64,000 nt of DNA from JBBQYA01 sp031412335 (lineage in GTDB: Bacteria; Bacteroidota; Bacteroidia; Sphingobacteriales; Sphingobacteriaceae): the NCBI GenBank assembly GCA_031412335.1, contig JANOCT010000015.1, forward strand, positions 1 to 64,000, written 5' to 3'. The notes beneath the pieces were generated by a model. The model worked only from the letters and a program-made list of their open reading frames with translations, was not told where the DNA came from and did no database searches. The position numbers and the translations under genes are program-made. Positions within the stretch are counted from its first letter, which is position 1, and each line of letters opens with the position of its first letter. Shown in pieces: positions 43,817 through 52,195 of the stretch.

Positions 43817-44980
43817 TTATTGTTTATCCATCCAGTATTGAATTTCAAATTCATATAGATTATGCTTGATCGGGTCGATAATTATATCTTCAAATTCATT
43901 ATTGTTTTTTACAAATGCTTTTGTATCCCAATTGCCCCTAGTTAGTTGAATTTTAGTTAATGAATTAACCTTTATTTTTATTTCTCGTTCATTATTTTTC
44001 AAACTTTTCATTTTTACTTTTGAAGGATTCCATTCGCCCAACGATAGTTGATTGCCAGTTATATAAACTTCATCTTTATTATCTGGAACTTTAACCCTTT
44101 TAGTAACATCATATTCTTTGTCATATATTTTTTCAGGTTGCTTAATTGAGTAATCGCTATAGAGTTTTAAACTTTTTATAATACTTGGCATATAAACCGA
44201 CCAATGGTCATTGCTTGATAAGTCTTCTATTTCAACTTTCAGCTTGTTTTGTATTGAAGGGCTTTGCAAAAACTCATAAAATTTTTGCCTTGCTGGTAAC
44301 CATTCCTGCCAATATTCTTTGCCTTCGTCTGCATTACTTATATATAAAAACTTATTTTCCTTTTGTTTACTAAAATCAAATTTTTTATACTCATGAATAA
44401 TGTCCTGTTTATCGATTACCAAATTTGGTGAAATTGCAATAAACGAATCAAACAAATTATTTTTAAGAATTAATGTTTGTAAAATAAACGAAGCACTTAA
44501 AGAATGCCCAATTGCTACCCTTTTTGGCAATGTTCTGTAATTAGAATCTATGTATTTAACTACTTCATTTTCCGTGTAATCAAGTAATTTTTCAGCATTA
44601 CAACAATAGCCATTAAACAATTCTTGCTTAGTTATATTTTTGGGAGTAAAAGAATAATCGTTATTTCTTGCATAATCAGTTTCTTCATAATAAGGAGAAA
44701 CGATACCAACCACTATAAATTTATTTTTGCTTAAATAACTTAATGAGGAATGAACTAAGTCAAAATGCTCTCTGTTCTGTGAATCAAAAACGTAAATCAC
44801 TTCATAACTTACCAGATTAGTTTCATCATAATTTTTAGGAGTGTAAATTAATACAGGCCTTTTTTGATTTAAAATTTTGGAGTCAATTTCTATTTGTACA
44901 ACTCTTGCTATTTCTTGAGCCCTTAAATTATTTGAAATAATTAAAAGTAAAAATATAAAAAGTGAATTTTTTATTTTCAT
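43817..44980 (-). CDS. Secreted esterase (Fes/EstD-like alpha/beta hydrolase) with C-terminal starch-binding-like module
   Basis: About 387 residues from the ATG at 44980, chosen because a signal peptide (MKIKNSLFIFLLLIISNNLRAQ) begins there; the open frame continues 36 bases upstream. The esterase domain contains EVIYVFDSQNREHFDLVHSS and the nucleophile elbow AIGHSLSASF (Ser in GHS). A His in NDHWSVYMPS is a candidate third triad residue. Residues about 295-387 (VYITGNQLSLGEWNPSKVKM ... KIQLTRGNWDT) have the beta-sandwich pattern of CBM20-type modules. It may act on acylated glycans or siderophores; substrate unknown. Confidence 0.82.
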   Translation of the reverse strand: MKIKNSLFIFLLLIISNNLRAQEIARVVQIEIDSKILNQKRPVLIYTPKNYDETNLVSYEVIYVFDSQNREHFDLVHSSLSYLSKNKFIVVGIVSPYYEETDYARNNDYSFTPKNITKQELFNGYCCNAEKLLDYTENEVVKYIDSNYRTLPKRVAIGHSLSASFILQTLILKNNLFDSFIAISPNLVIDKQDIIHEYKKFDFSKQKENKFLYISNADEGKEYWQEWLPARQKFYEFLQSPSIQNKLKVEIEDLSSNDHWSVYMPSIIKSLKLYSDYSIKQPEKIYDKEYDVTKRVKVPDNKDEVYITGNQLSLGEWNPSKVKMKSLKNNEREIKIKVNSLTKIQLTRGNWDTKAFVKNNNEFEDIIIDPIKHNLYEFEIQYWMDKQ

Positions 44981-44999
44981 AACATAAATTATTAAAATT

Positions 45000-45203
45000 C
45001 TAAAGGTTATTACCAATAATTAAAACATATAAATTTAAAATAATACTTCCTTTTAGCGACCATAATTTATTGGTATTAGCAAAAAGTTTTTCTTGCACAT
45101 TTGCCCATTTTAGATTTTCATGTCGAAACATATTTTTTTCGAAACGATCTTTTAACAATTCAATTAGATCTTGAAATTGGATAGTCGCTAATTCCTCTTT
45201 CAT
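45000..45203 (-). pseudogene. Truncated DUF4256-family gene (N-terminal fragment)
   Basis: A 67-residue ORF. Residues 1-50 (LLKDRFEKNMFRHENLKW..., then VQEKLFANTNKLWSL) match my recollection of the N terminus of the DUF4256 family, whose members are about 180 residues. Directly after KLWSL the sequence changes to a hydrophobic tail (GSIILNLYVLIIGNNL) and stops, where the family continues with NEMERTGGEPDVVG. The remaining domain is not found downstream, because the esterase gene follows at once. This suggests a deletion with a junction near 45057. Expression as a short peptide is possible. Confidence 0.6.
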
Positions 45204-45245
45204 GTTTTTTTCAATTAAAGAAAAATAATGTTTTGGAAATAATTT

Positions 45246-45677
45246 CTAATCTGCTGTTTTAAGTAATGAAGCACTAATCATTTCTTGCAAAACTGAAAGA
45301 TCAACATCCTCCAATTTATTGATGTAAAGGCAACCAACACCCGTTTTATGTTTGCCAAGTCTTTCCAACATCGCCGATTGTTCTTTAATGTTGATACTTA
45401 AATACAAAGATAAATTTGCTTTTCGGGGTGAAAAGCCTATTCGAAGCCAATCTACTTCCCTACCTGTGTTTGGGCTTTTGAATCGCTTATTTCCAAAACC
45501 TATAAGAGAACTGCTCCATAAAACCGGCTCTTCACCACTTGCTTTCTTCATCATTTCCATCAACACAAAACTGTCTTTTCGCTTTTGTTCATCTGGCACA
45601 TTATTGATAAAGTCTTCTACGCTTGCCTTGGTTGGCTTAGTTTTGATATCAACCAGTTTTGATTTTTTTTCAGCCAT
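45246..45677 (-). CDS. DUF1801 domain-containing protein
   Basis: A 143-residue cytosolic protein without membrane segments. It is recognised by the DUF1801 (YdhG-like) pattern: TKASVEDFINNVPDEQKRKDSFVLMEMMKKASGEEPVLWSSSLIGFGNKRF and WLRIGFSPRKANLSLYL, then the final LGKHKTGVGCLYINKLEDVDL. Biochemical function is unknown; related proteins share the iron-chaperone-like fold of frataxin-type YdhG. The neighbouring gene (45752-46357) belongs to a related family on the same strand, so the pair may be functionally linked. Confidence 0.85.
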   Translation of the reverse strand: MAEKKSKLVDIKTKPTKASVEDFINNVPDEQKRKDSFVLMEMMKKASGEEPVLWSSSLIGFGNKRFKSPNTGREVDWLRIGFSPRKANLSLYLSINIKEQSAMLERLGKHKTGVGCLYINKLEDVDLSVLQEMISASLLKTAD

Positions 45678-45751
45678 TTCAATATTTACACGGTTGTTGA
45701 TGAATTAAAAATTTAATTAATTTCAATATTAATATTTTCTAATAAAAGAAA

Positions 45752-46357
45752 CTAATCATCTAATCCTTTTCCTGCTAGGATTTGAGAGATGGATTTTTCT
45801 ACTCTGTCTTCACGCGTTTTAGATTGTTTAGGTGCTGAAAAATAAAGTAAATACGCTCGCTGACGGCCAGGGGTTAAAGATTCAAAAGCAACTTTTAAAG
45901 CTGAGCCAATTTCCGAAGATAATTTACGTTGAAATTCATCTGTCATTTTAAATTCAGTTGGCTTTTTAAGTTCTACTTTTAAACCTGCTTTTTCAACCTC
46001 CATAGCTTCATAAATATAAGTTTTAATTATATTCTCCATTTCAATTATTTGCTGAATACTAGTAAAACGAATTTGACGCGCTGCTTGAACATTTTCTGTT
46101 TGCTGAATTAGAATTTTATTATTATCAGCTAATAATGCGCCTTTGAAAAATAAAATAGCACAATACTCTTTAAAAACGTGGATCAGAATTAAATTACTCT
46201 TTCGAAAAGTATAACAAGGTACACCCCACTTTAATTCTTCAGAAAGGCCGCCTGAATGGTCGTTTGGTAAACAATTAAGAACTATCGTTCTTAATTTATT
46301 AATTTCTACTTGCCATTTGTTTGGTTTATTAAAATAAAAATCAACTTTTGGATTCAT
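45752..46357 (-). CDS. YdeI/OmpD-associated family protein (DUF1801 plus YdeI-like C terminus)
   Basis: About 201 residues from the ATG at 46357, which gives the family's normal N terminus MNPKVDFYFNKPNKWQ; the frame runs 45 bases further upstream without support. The DUF1801-like part contains LRTIVLNCLPNDHSGGLSEELKWGVPCYTF and LIHVFKEYCAILFFKGALL. The C-terminal part, with FQRKLSSEIGSALKVAFESLTPGRQRAYLLYFSAPKQSKTREDRVEK, is the YdeI helix-rich region with the characteristic TPGRQR. Proposed roles in antimicrobial-peptide stress are not proven. An insertion NDHSGG (about residues 32-37) is not in the typical version. Confidence 0.85.
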   Translation of the reverse strand: MNPKVDFYFNKPNKWQVEINKLRTIVLNCLPNDHSGGLSEELKWGVPCYTFRKSNLILIHVFKEYCAILFFKGALLADNNKILIQQTENVQAARQIRFTSIQQIIEMENIIKTYIYEAMEVEKAGLKVELKKPTEFKMTDEFQRKLSSEIGSALKVAFESLTPGRQRAYLLYFSAPKQSKTREDRVEKSISQILAGKGLDD

Positions 46358-46460
46358 TATATTCAAGAAATTATGTGGAAATCTAAGGATAATTTTGAAC
46401 AATAGGATTTTATCTAATAGTTGAGAAATATGGTTACTTCTTTATAAAATTGTAAAAGCA

Positions 46461-46492
46461 AAAAAAACCGGAGGCTCTCACTTCTCCGGTTT
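46461..46492 (-). terminator. Terminator downstream of the disordered-protein gene
   Basis: Perfect 9-base arms, AAACCGGAG (46465-46473) and CTCCGGTTT (46484-46492), with a 10-base loop. On the minus strand the T-run extends to 46461. It ends the GH130-GT4-disordered-protein unit 36 bases past the last stop. Confidence 0.85.
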
Positions 46493-46527
46493 TCATTGTT
46501 TTACTAATACTCATTACTCATAATTTT

Positions 46528-46995
46528 CTATTCATCTCTTTTCCGATCCTCATTAATTACCTCTTGATTTAGTTTATTCACTAATTCTACATTATTTGCC
46601 GGATCCTCATTGTCGTCGCTTATTTTCTCATTCATTGTAACTTTTTCATCCAATTCTTCATCATCCCATTCCATACTTGGCCGATATGATCTTCCATTTG
46701 TCATGACATCCTTTCTGTCAACACTTTCATTTTTAATTATTTGTTCCATTTTATTTCCAGCAGAGGCAGAATCCGGTGATCCATCTTGCCGACTAAAATT
46801 TATTGATCCATCAGTTGAATCATTTGTTTTAGCGTTGTTTTTGCCAGATTCAGATGATCTTTGAGACTCATCTTTTGCAAAAAATGCATTGTAAAATTGA
46901 TTGCCAGAATTTATACCTGGCTGAAAATTCGCTTGATTTCTTTGATGATGATTTTCATTTTGAAAATTAAAATCACCTATTTGGTTCGTTTTCAT
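46528..46995 (-). CDS. Hydrophilic, probably disordered acidic protein of unknown function
   Basis: A 155-residue protein with no signal peptide, no membrane helix and very few hydrophobic residues. The N-terminal half is rich in Asn, Gln and Ser (FNFQNENHHQRNQANFQPG), the C-terminal half in Asp, Glu and Lys (WDDEELDEKVTMNEKISDD). No family is recognised. Composition resembles stress-associated disordered proteins. It is the third gene of the minus-strand unit with GH130 and GT4 genes and ends at a strong terminator, which argues that it is a real, cotranscribed gene. Confidence 0.65.
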   Translation of the reverse strand: MKTNQIGDFNFQNENHHQRNQANFQPGINSGNQFYNAFFAKDESQRSSESGKNNAKTNDSTDGSINFSRQDGSPDSASAGNKMEQIIKNESVDRKDVMTNGRSYRPSMEWDDEELDEKVTMNEKISDDNEDPANNVELVNKLNQEVINEDRKRDE

Positions 46996-47057
46996 ATTTT
47001 TATTATTTGTTTTTAAATGAATGATAATAATCCTATAAATATTTTTCAGTAAATAAT

Positions 47058-49325
47058 TCAGGCTACACTGTTAATTGTATTTCTATTTTTTATTATGTCA
47101 AACACACTATTTCTTACGGGCAATACAGTAGGTTTTAATTGTTCCATTGTTAATCTAGCAATTAAATAACAAACTGTTGATTCAGCACCTTGATTTTGGT
47201 TAATATGTCCATCTTCCAATCCATCAAAACAGCCTCCAGATACCGGATTATACACCATTTGATTTAATTTATTGTTTCCTAGAAACCAATTAAATGCTAT
47301 TCGCATTTTTTTCAGATACTCAATATTACCCGTCAACTCATAAAATTTATGCAGTGCAAGAATGGTGTATGTTACATCAATAGCTTGTTCACCTCCGATA
47401 GTTTTTGTACCACCTTTTACAAACCATCCATCATTTGATATTAAATTTAAGGTGTTTTCTTCTACGGTATGAGAAAGTAAAAAATCAAAACTTTCAAATG
47501 CTATTTTGCGATGTTCTTCTTTTTGCGATGCTTCATATACAAAGCACATCGCCTCACTTAATACTGCATTTGCATAGGTAAGTGATTCTTCGAACCAATG
47601 CCAATCCTCAGTTCGCGTTTCATAATATCTAATGGCAAGCTTGTTTCCAAGTAAACATATTAATTCATTGATACTTTGAATTTTATTTTTTTTATTAAAA
47701 TAACTTAATCCCTTAATACAAAAAGCGATAGCTCTTGGTGAGTTAAGTTCAGTAATCCAACCGAGACCTGCAATAATTGCTCGTTCAAGTTTCCAAATTA
47801 AATCTGGCTCAAGTGCAGTACCACAACCAACGGTAAATCCCAAAGCCCAAATTGCTCTCCCATTTGAATCGTCTAAATTTTCAATATAATTTTGCGAAGT
47901 AAAGCGATGATTTTTATCCAAATAATTTAAAAATCTTCCATCTGTCTGCTGACAATTTAAAACAAAATCAAGATAATGTTTCATCAAATATGTACTTGAT
48001 TTATCTACAAATGATTGATTAAACATGCATAATGCAATTAATGCCCTTGCATTATCGTCCACGGTATATCCAGATTCTATATCGGGAGTAGAAATTTTTG
48101 CAAACTGAATAAAGCCTGCATCGTCGGTCATTTTATTAAAATGATGTAATGAAATTGGAGGTAAAACCGGTGATAAATTTCCTTTATTGTTACCTAGAAT
48201 ATCAGAAAATAAATTCGAATGTGAAATGGCTACATTTTCCCAAATGCTTGTTCTGGTTGCATGATAAGCATTCATACTCATGTTTTTCATTAATTCTGGA
48301 TCACTCAACAATCTTTTTGCAGCTGTTGATAATTCATTTGGACTATTAAAATTAATTAAAACTCCAGTTCCTTCATCAAGCATTTCTTTTGCCTGTACAA
48401 ACGAAGTTGAAATAATAGGACATCCCGAACTCATTGCATATAAAAAAGTTCCACTTACTGCCTGGTTCGGATCTTTGGAAGTAAATAAATAAATATCTGT
48501 TAATGCCAAATAATTAAGTAGTTCATCCAATCCTAAATATTGGTTAATAAATTGAATATTGTCATTCAAATCATATTTACTCACTAAACTTTCTAAATAA
48601 TTTCGATACTTTTCACCTTCATTAGCAGATACTTGGGGGTGAGTTTTTCCAATTATTAAATACAAAGAATCAGGAAACTCCTTACGAATTTCTACCATTG
48701 CTTCAATGCCAGTTTCAATACTTTTATTCTCACTTATGAGTCCGAAAGTAGAAAACACTTTTTTGTTTTCAAGTCCGTAATGCTCTTTTAATACCTGTTT
48801 ATCTTTCCACTCGGTAAGGTGAGTGCCATGGGGAATATGTACTATTTTTTCTCCAGGAATATTATAATCTGTTTGCAAAATTTCAGAGGAACGTTTCGTC
48901 ATTGCAATCAATCGGTTTGCATTTTCACATATTTTATTGATGATGGAAAACCTTTTAGAATCAGGATTTGGCAATACTGTATGAAAAGTAATGGTAACAG
49001 GTTTATTGAGAATAGCTAAAAAATCAACAATATAATCGCCCATTTCACCTCCAAATAATCCGAATTCATGTTGAACACAAATCGCATCAAAAGAATCCTG
49101 ATTGATTTTTTCTGCCGCAATTTTTAACGCTAAAGTATCATCCGTATTGATTTTATATTTCACATTATCGGTAAAATAAAAATGTTCGCTACCTCGTATT
49201 AATGCACCAATACTAATATTTATTTGTTTGCCATAAGTACATTCAATTGCATTTATTAAGTCTTGAGAGAAAGTTGCTATGCCACAATGTTGTGGAGGAA
49301 AAGTTGTTAAAAATAAAATTTTCAT
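47058..49325 (-). CDS. Two-domain protein: GT4 glycosyltransferase with a C-terminal alpha/alpha-toroid-like domain
   Basis: A 755-residue protein. Residues about 1-375 are a GT-B glycosyltransferase (FLTTFPPQHCGIATFSQDLI, ICVQHEFGLFGGEMGDY, VHIPHGTH, and a KDPNQAVSGTFLYAMSSGCPIIST nucleotide-sugar region). Residues about 390-740 are helix-rich with recurring patterns: GYTVDDNARALIAL, DSNGRAIWALGF, EDWHWFEESLTYANAVLSEAM, GGEQAIDVTYTILALHKFYE. This is the repeat style of six-hairpin glycosidase folds. The DW-HWFEE segment offers acidic residues for catalysis. It is paired with a GH130 gene four bases upstream. A cytosolic mannoside or glucoside storage or recycling role is plausible but inferred. 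Confidence 0.85.
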   Translation of the reverse strand: MKILFLTTFPPQHCGIATFSQDLINAIECTYGKQINISIGALIRGSEHFYFTDNVKYKINTDDTLALKIAAEKINQDSFDAICVQHEFGLFGGEMGDYIVDFLAILNKPVTITFHTVLPNPDSKRFSIINKICENANRLIAMTKRSSEILQTDYNIPGEKIVHIPHGTHLTEWKDKQVLKEHYGLENKKVFSTFGLISENKSIETGIEAMVEIRKEFPDSLYLIIGKTHPQVSANEGEKYRNYLESLVSKYDLNDNIQFINQYLGLDELLNYLALTDIYLFTSKDPNQAVSGTFLYAMSSGCPIISTSFVQAKEMLDEGTGVLINFNSPNELSTAAKRLLSDPELMKNMSMNAYHATRTSIWENVAISHSNLFSDILGNNKGNLSPVLPPISLHHFNKMTDDAGFIQFAKISTPDIESGYTVDDNARALIALCMFNQSFVDKSSTYLMKHYLDFVLNCQQTDGRFLNYLDKNHRFTSQNYIENLDDSNGRAIWALGFTVGCGTALEPDLIWKLERAIIAGLGWITELNSPRAIAFCIKGLSYFNKKNKIQSINELICLLGNKLAIRYYETRTEDWHWFEESLTYANAVLSEAMCFVYEASQKEEHRKIAFESFDFLLSHTVEENTLNLISNDGWFVKGGTKTIGGEQAIDVTYTILALHKFYELTGNIEYLKKMRIAFNWFLGNNKLNQMVYNPVSGGCFDGLEDGHINQNQGAESTVCYLIARLTMEQLKPTVLPVRNSVFDIIKNRNTINSVA

Positions 49326-49329
49326 TGTA

Positions 49330-50376
49330 TTAATTGGTATAATTATTAGATAATAAAGAAGACATTAATTCATTAAAAGAAAGAGAAACTACGCCAATAC
49401 GAGAATCGCCAGCTCCATAATAAATATATAATTTGTCTCCAACTTGCGCAGTCCCGGTTGGGAATACAACATTATTTACATGACCGATTACCTCCCATTT
49501 ACGTTCGGGTGAAAACAATGGAAATTTCAATCTGCTAATCTCAATTGTTGGATCATTTAAATCCATTAGAGCCGCGGCTGCATGGTAAATTTTGAAATTT
49601 CCAATTGATTGAACACCGTGATAAATTAATAGCCAACCTTCAGGTGTTTCTATCGGGACACTGCCGCCACCTATATAACTATACTCAAATTCGTGCTTTG
49701 GCTCAAGCATTATATATATTTTGAAATGCATAAAGTAATCTTCCCAAAAGGCTTCAGTTAGTTCTGAAACATCATCAAAATAAACTATCTGAATTCCAGG
49801 CCAAATCCTATGCATTAATGCTAATTTTCCATTAATTTTTTTTGGGAAAAAAATAATATCCTTATCCCAAACCAGCATTTCTTTTAACTGTCTGAAGCTT
49901 TGCAGCATAATGATATGCTCAAAATAACTTTCAGGTAAATCGCTGCATTTTTCGAGTAATACTTGAAATTTTTTTAAAGTTATGTGTGGTGTGATAATTC
50001 CTTTTCTTTCAAAATTAAATCCATCAGTAGAAGTAGCAAGGCTTCCAACTGCATTTAATCCGTCATAAGCAGTATAAGTTAAATAAAATGTATCGTCAAT
50101 TTTTGTAATCCTAGGATCTTCTACTCCTTGCAGTTCAGATTCATGTACGCCAACAAAAATTGGTTTCTCCCAACGTTCAATAACAGTTAAAGGGTCAGAT
50201 AATTTGCAATAACCTATAGTAGATTTGTTTCCTAAACTGACTGCTCGGTAATACATGTGAATTCCATCATCAACCTGGTAGCAAGTTGGATTAAAAACAC
50301 CTTCGTTTTCGAAATCTAAATTGGTAGCTTCTAGAATTACCCCTTCTTTTTTAATATGAATATTATTATCTACCAT
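49330..50376 (-). CDS. GH130-family protein (mannoside phosphorylase-like)
   Basis: A 348-residue five-bladed beta-propeller protein without signal peptide. GVFNPTCYQVDDGIHMYYRAV (27-47) and GVEDPRI (84-90) followed by DTFYLTYTAYDG are GH130 hallmarks; the last Asp is a candidate general acid. GGSVPIETPEGWLLIYHGV and FPTGTAQVGDKLYIYYGAGDSRIGV complete the pattern. GH130 enzymes phosphorolyse or hydrolyse beta-mannosides. The substrate is not resolved; the family pairing with a GT4 suggests synthesis and breakdown of one small glycan. It is the first gene of the unit. Confidence 0.87.
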   Translation of the reverse strand: MVDNNIHIKKEGVILEATNLDFENEGVFNPTCYQVDDGIHMYYRAVSLGNKSTIGYCKLSDPLTVIERWEKPIFVGVHESELQGVEDPRITKIDDTFYLTYTAYDGLNAVGSLATSTDGFNFERKGIITPHITLKKFQVLLEKCSDLPESYFEHIIMLQSFRQLKEMLVWDKDIIFFPKKINGKLALMHRIWPGIQIVYFDDVSELTEAFWEDYFMHFKIYIMLEPKHEFEYSYIGGGSVPIETPEGWLLIYHGVQSIGNFKIYHAAAALMDLNDPTIEISRLKFPLFSPERKWEVIGHVNNVVFPTGTAQVGDKLYIYYGAGDSRIGVVSLSFNELMSSLLSNNYTN

Positions 50377-50801
50377 CTTTATTAATTTTTAATAAAAAAT
50401 AAGTTTTTGAATTGAACTAAATAACTTTTAAAAATGAATTTCAAAAGGAGTAGGCTAATACTAGATTCAAAATAATGCCAGCATAATGTATTTTGAACTA
50501 TTTTTCAATATATCTGATATGTGATCAAGATAATGTAACTGAATATATTCTCAACCCATATTTTACGAATAATGGAAGATCAATAATATGGATATCATGA
50601 ATAATGGCATGGGTATTTTGAAATTCAGTCATTGAGAAGTTTCCATGCTTAGAGAAAATATTCTACACTCCATTTACAAAAAGAAAATTAACGTGGGGAA
50701 GAACCGATTTACTTATTAAAATTTAAAATATTGAACCTTTGGTATGGTTGTGAATACTATTTGGGTGATAAAAAATTAAAACTCACTCTCAAAAAAACTA
50801 A
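50377..50801. other. 425-base divergent intergenic region
   Basis: AT-rich region between the divergent GH130 and alpha/beta-hydrolase genes. It contains no ORF of coding quality on either strand and no recognisable RNA gene. Promoters for both genes must lie here, but no site matches TTG-N19-TAnnTTTG exactly; TACTATTTG (50754-50762) is off by one base in spacing. I see nothing else I can support. Confidence 0.5.
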
Positions 50802-51632
50802 ATGAGCTATTTAAAAATTTCGCAATCCGGATCAGATAAACATGTTTCTATTTATTATGAAGACATTGGAACTGGAAAACCAGTAATATTTATCCATGGA
50901 TGGCCAAGCAGCCACGAAATGTGGGAAAATCAAACATCCACACTTTCCCAACATGGGTATCGTTGTATTTCGTATGATCGAAGAGGTTTTGGAATTTCAG
51001 ACAAACCATTTGATGGATATGATTATAATACGTTAGCCTCAGATTTAAACGAATTAATTGAAGAGTTGAACTTAACTGATATTACGTTAGTTGGATTCTC
51101 TATGGGAGGTGGCGAAGTTGTTCGATATTTAGCAAAATATGGGGAAAGTAAAGTTTCAAAAGCTGTTTTGGTGAGTTCTGTATGTCCTTTTATGCTCAAA
51201 ACACTTGACAATGAAAATGGAGTGGTTAAAAAGGTATTTGATGACATGATTGCTGGGTTAGTAAAAGATCGCGCTGATTTTTTAACTGGTTTTGGCAAAA
51301 ACTTTTTCGGAGTGAATATGATTAATAAACCTGTTAGCCAGGCAACTCTAGATTTTGCTCATTCTTTAGTGATGAGAGGAGCTCCTGTTGCTACCCAGAA
51401 ATGTGTAAGAGCATTCACTGAGACAGATTTTAGAAGCGATGTGAAGAAAATCAGTATACCGGTTTTAATTATACATGGCGATAGTGATAAAATAGTACCT
51501 ATTGAGGTTAGCTCAGATATTACTTCCGAATTAATTCCCCATGCAGAATATATCAGGTATATTGATGCCCCTCATGGACTTTTCATTACACATAAAGATG
51601 AATTAAATAAAGATTTAATGAATTTTATCTAA
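50802..51632 (+). CDS. Alpha/beta hydrolase (non-heme haloperoxidase-like)
   Basis: A 276-residue single-domain hydrolase. The oxyanion-hole motif HGWPSSHEMW (32-41) is followed by YDRRGFGISDKP and the nucleophile elbow GFSMGGGE with Ser100. The acid is in IIHGDSDKIVP and the His in DAPHGLFITH, so the triad is complete. The sequence pattern is that of non-heme chloroperoxidases/arylesterases, which are in practice esterases or perhydrolases. There is no signal peptide, so it is cytosolic. It is a single gene followed by a hairpin. Confidence 0.9.
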   Translation: MSYLKISQSGSDKHVSIYYEDIGTGKPVIFIHGWPSSHEMWENQTSTLSQHGYRCISYDRRGFGISDKPFDGYDYNTLASDLNELIEELNLTDITLVGFSMGGGEVVRYLAKYGESKVSKAVLVSSVCPFMLKTLDNENGVVKKVFDDMIAGLVKDRADFLTGFGKNFFGVNMINKPVSQATLDFAHSLVMRGAPVATQKCVRAFTETDFRSDVKKISIPVLIIHGDSDKIVPIEVSSDITSELIPHAEYIRYIDAPHGLFITHKDELNKDLMNFI

Positions 51633-51662
51633 AAGTTTCCAAAACAAATTTTTCACTCATTT

Positions 51663-51698
51663 AAAAACCTTGATCTTTTAATATTGATAAAGGTTTTT
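51663..51698 (+). terminator. Likely terminator of the alpha/beta hydrolase gene
   Basis: Arms AAAAACCTT (51663-51671) and AAGGTTTTT (51690-51698), 18-base loop, with T-rich sequence after the second arm. It begins 30 bases past the stop. The long loop and AT content make this moderate. Confidence 0.55.
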
Positions 51699-51708
51699 AT
51701 TTTTCGTT

Positions 51709-51751
51709 ATTACTTAAGTTAGAATAGAAATACTTTTCTAATTTAAGTAAT
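51709..51751. repeat. Long inverted repeat between convergent genes
   Basis: Two 16-base arms (51709-51724 and 51736-51751) pair over their full length with a single G-T wobble and an 11-base loop (core ACTTAAGT/ATTTAAGT). It lies 39 bases from the end of the minus-strand small membrane-protein gene and just past the hydrolase terminator. No good T-run follows on either strand, so it is not a standard terminator. It might end transcription from the right weakly, be an mRNA 3'-end stabiliser, or be a palindromic unit repeated elsewhere. Confidence 0.5.
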
Positions 51752-51789
51752 CATAATTTTAGAAATTTAAACTTTAGAAATGTAATTCG

Positions 51790-51978
51790 CTATTTTGCTT
51801 GATCAGAGGTATTTCTTATAAGCCCAATGCCTGTAAAAAAGAAAATACCACCTAATACTGCATAGATAATCAAGTTTTTTGCTCCTTCTGAATTTTGAGA
51901 AAAACCCATTGCTGCATAGATTAATCCAGCTATTCCTAACAACGTTAATATAAGTCCGAAAATACGTTTTAAATTCAT
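51790..51978 (-). CDS. Small integral membrane protein, two helices
   Basis: A 62-residue protein. Helix one spans about residues 6-24 (GLILTLLGIAGLIYAAMGF) and helix two about 36-55 (LIIYAVLGGIFFFTGIGLI), each ending in a short charged stretch. Small two-helix proteins of this kind are common across Bacteroidota and are sometimes stress-induced, but no function is established. Single gene on the minus strand. Confidence 0.7.
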   Translation of the reverse strand: MNLKRIFGLILTLLGIAGLIYAAMGFSQNSEGAKNLIIYAVLGGIFFFTGIGLIRNTSDQAK

Positions 51979-52163
51979 TTAGTTTTTTTAACCTATTTAT
52001 TGCAAATAATCAGCCAATATGAATGTAGTTTTAATCAAGCTATCATTATAAAATAACTACTTATTTAATAAAAGAACTTTTTGATATAGGTTAATTCGAA
52101 CAAAATTAAAATGTACATTACTAATAGAAAAGTCATTTTATTAGCAAATCCGAAACTGATTGT

Positions 52164-52171
52164 TAAATTTG
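52164..52171 (+). promoter_or_regulatory. Possible -7 element upstream of bioY
   Basis: TAAATTTG at 52164-52171 matches TAnnTTTG and lies 24 bases before the ATG at 52196. The expected -33 position has no TTG (TTA at 52141), so the promoter is only half supported. Confidence 0.4.
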
Positions 52172-52195
52172 AATAGATAACTGACACCAAATTGC

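Noticed and set aside
41000..52000. Possible mobile or genomic island
   Set aside because: The stretch is richer in accessory families but has no integrase, transposase, terminal repeats or tRNA-adjacent site, and base composition is uniform by eye.
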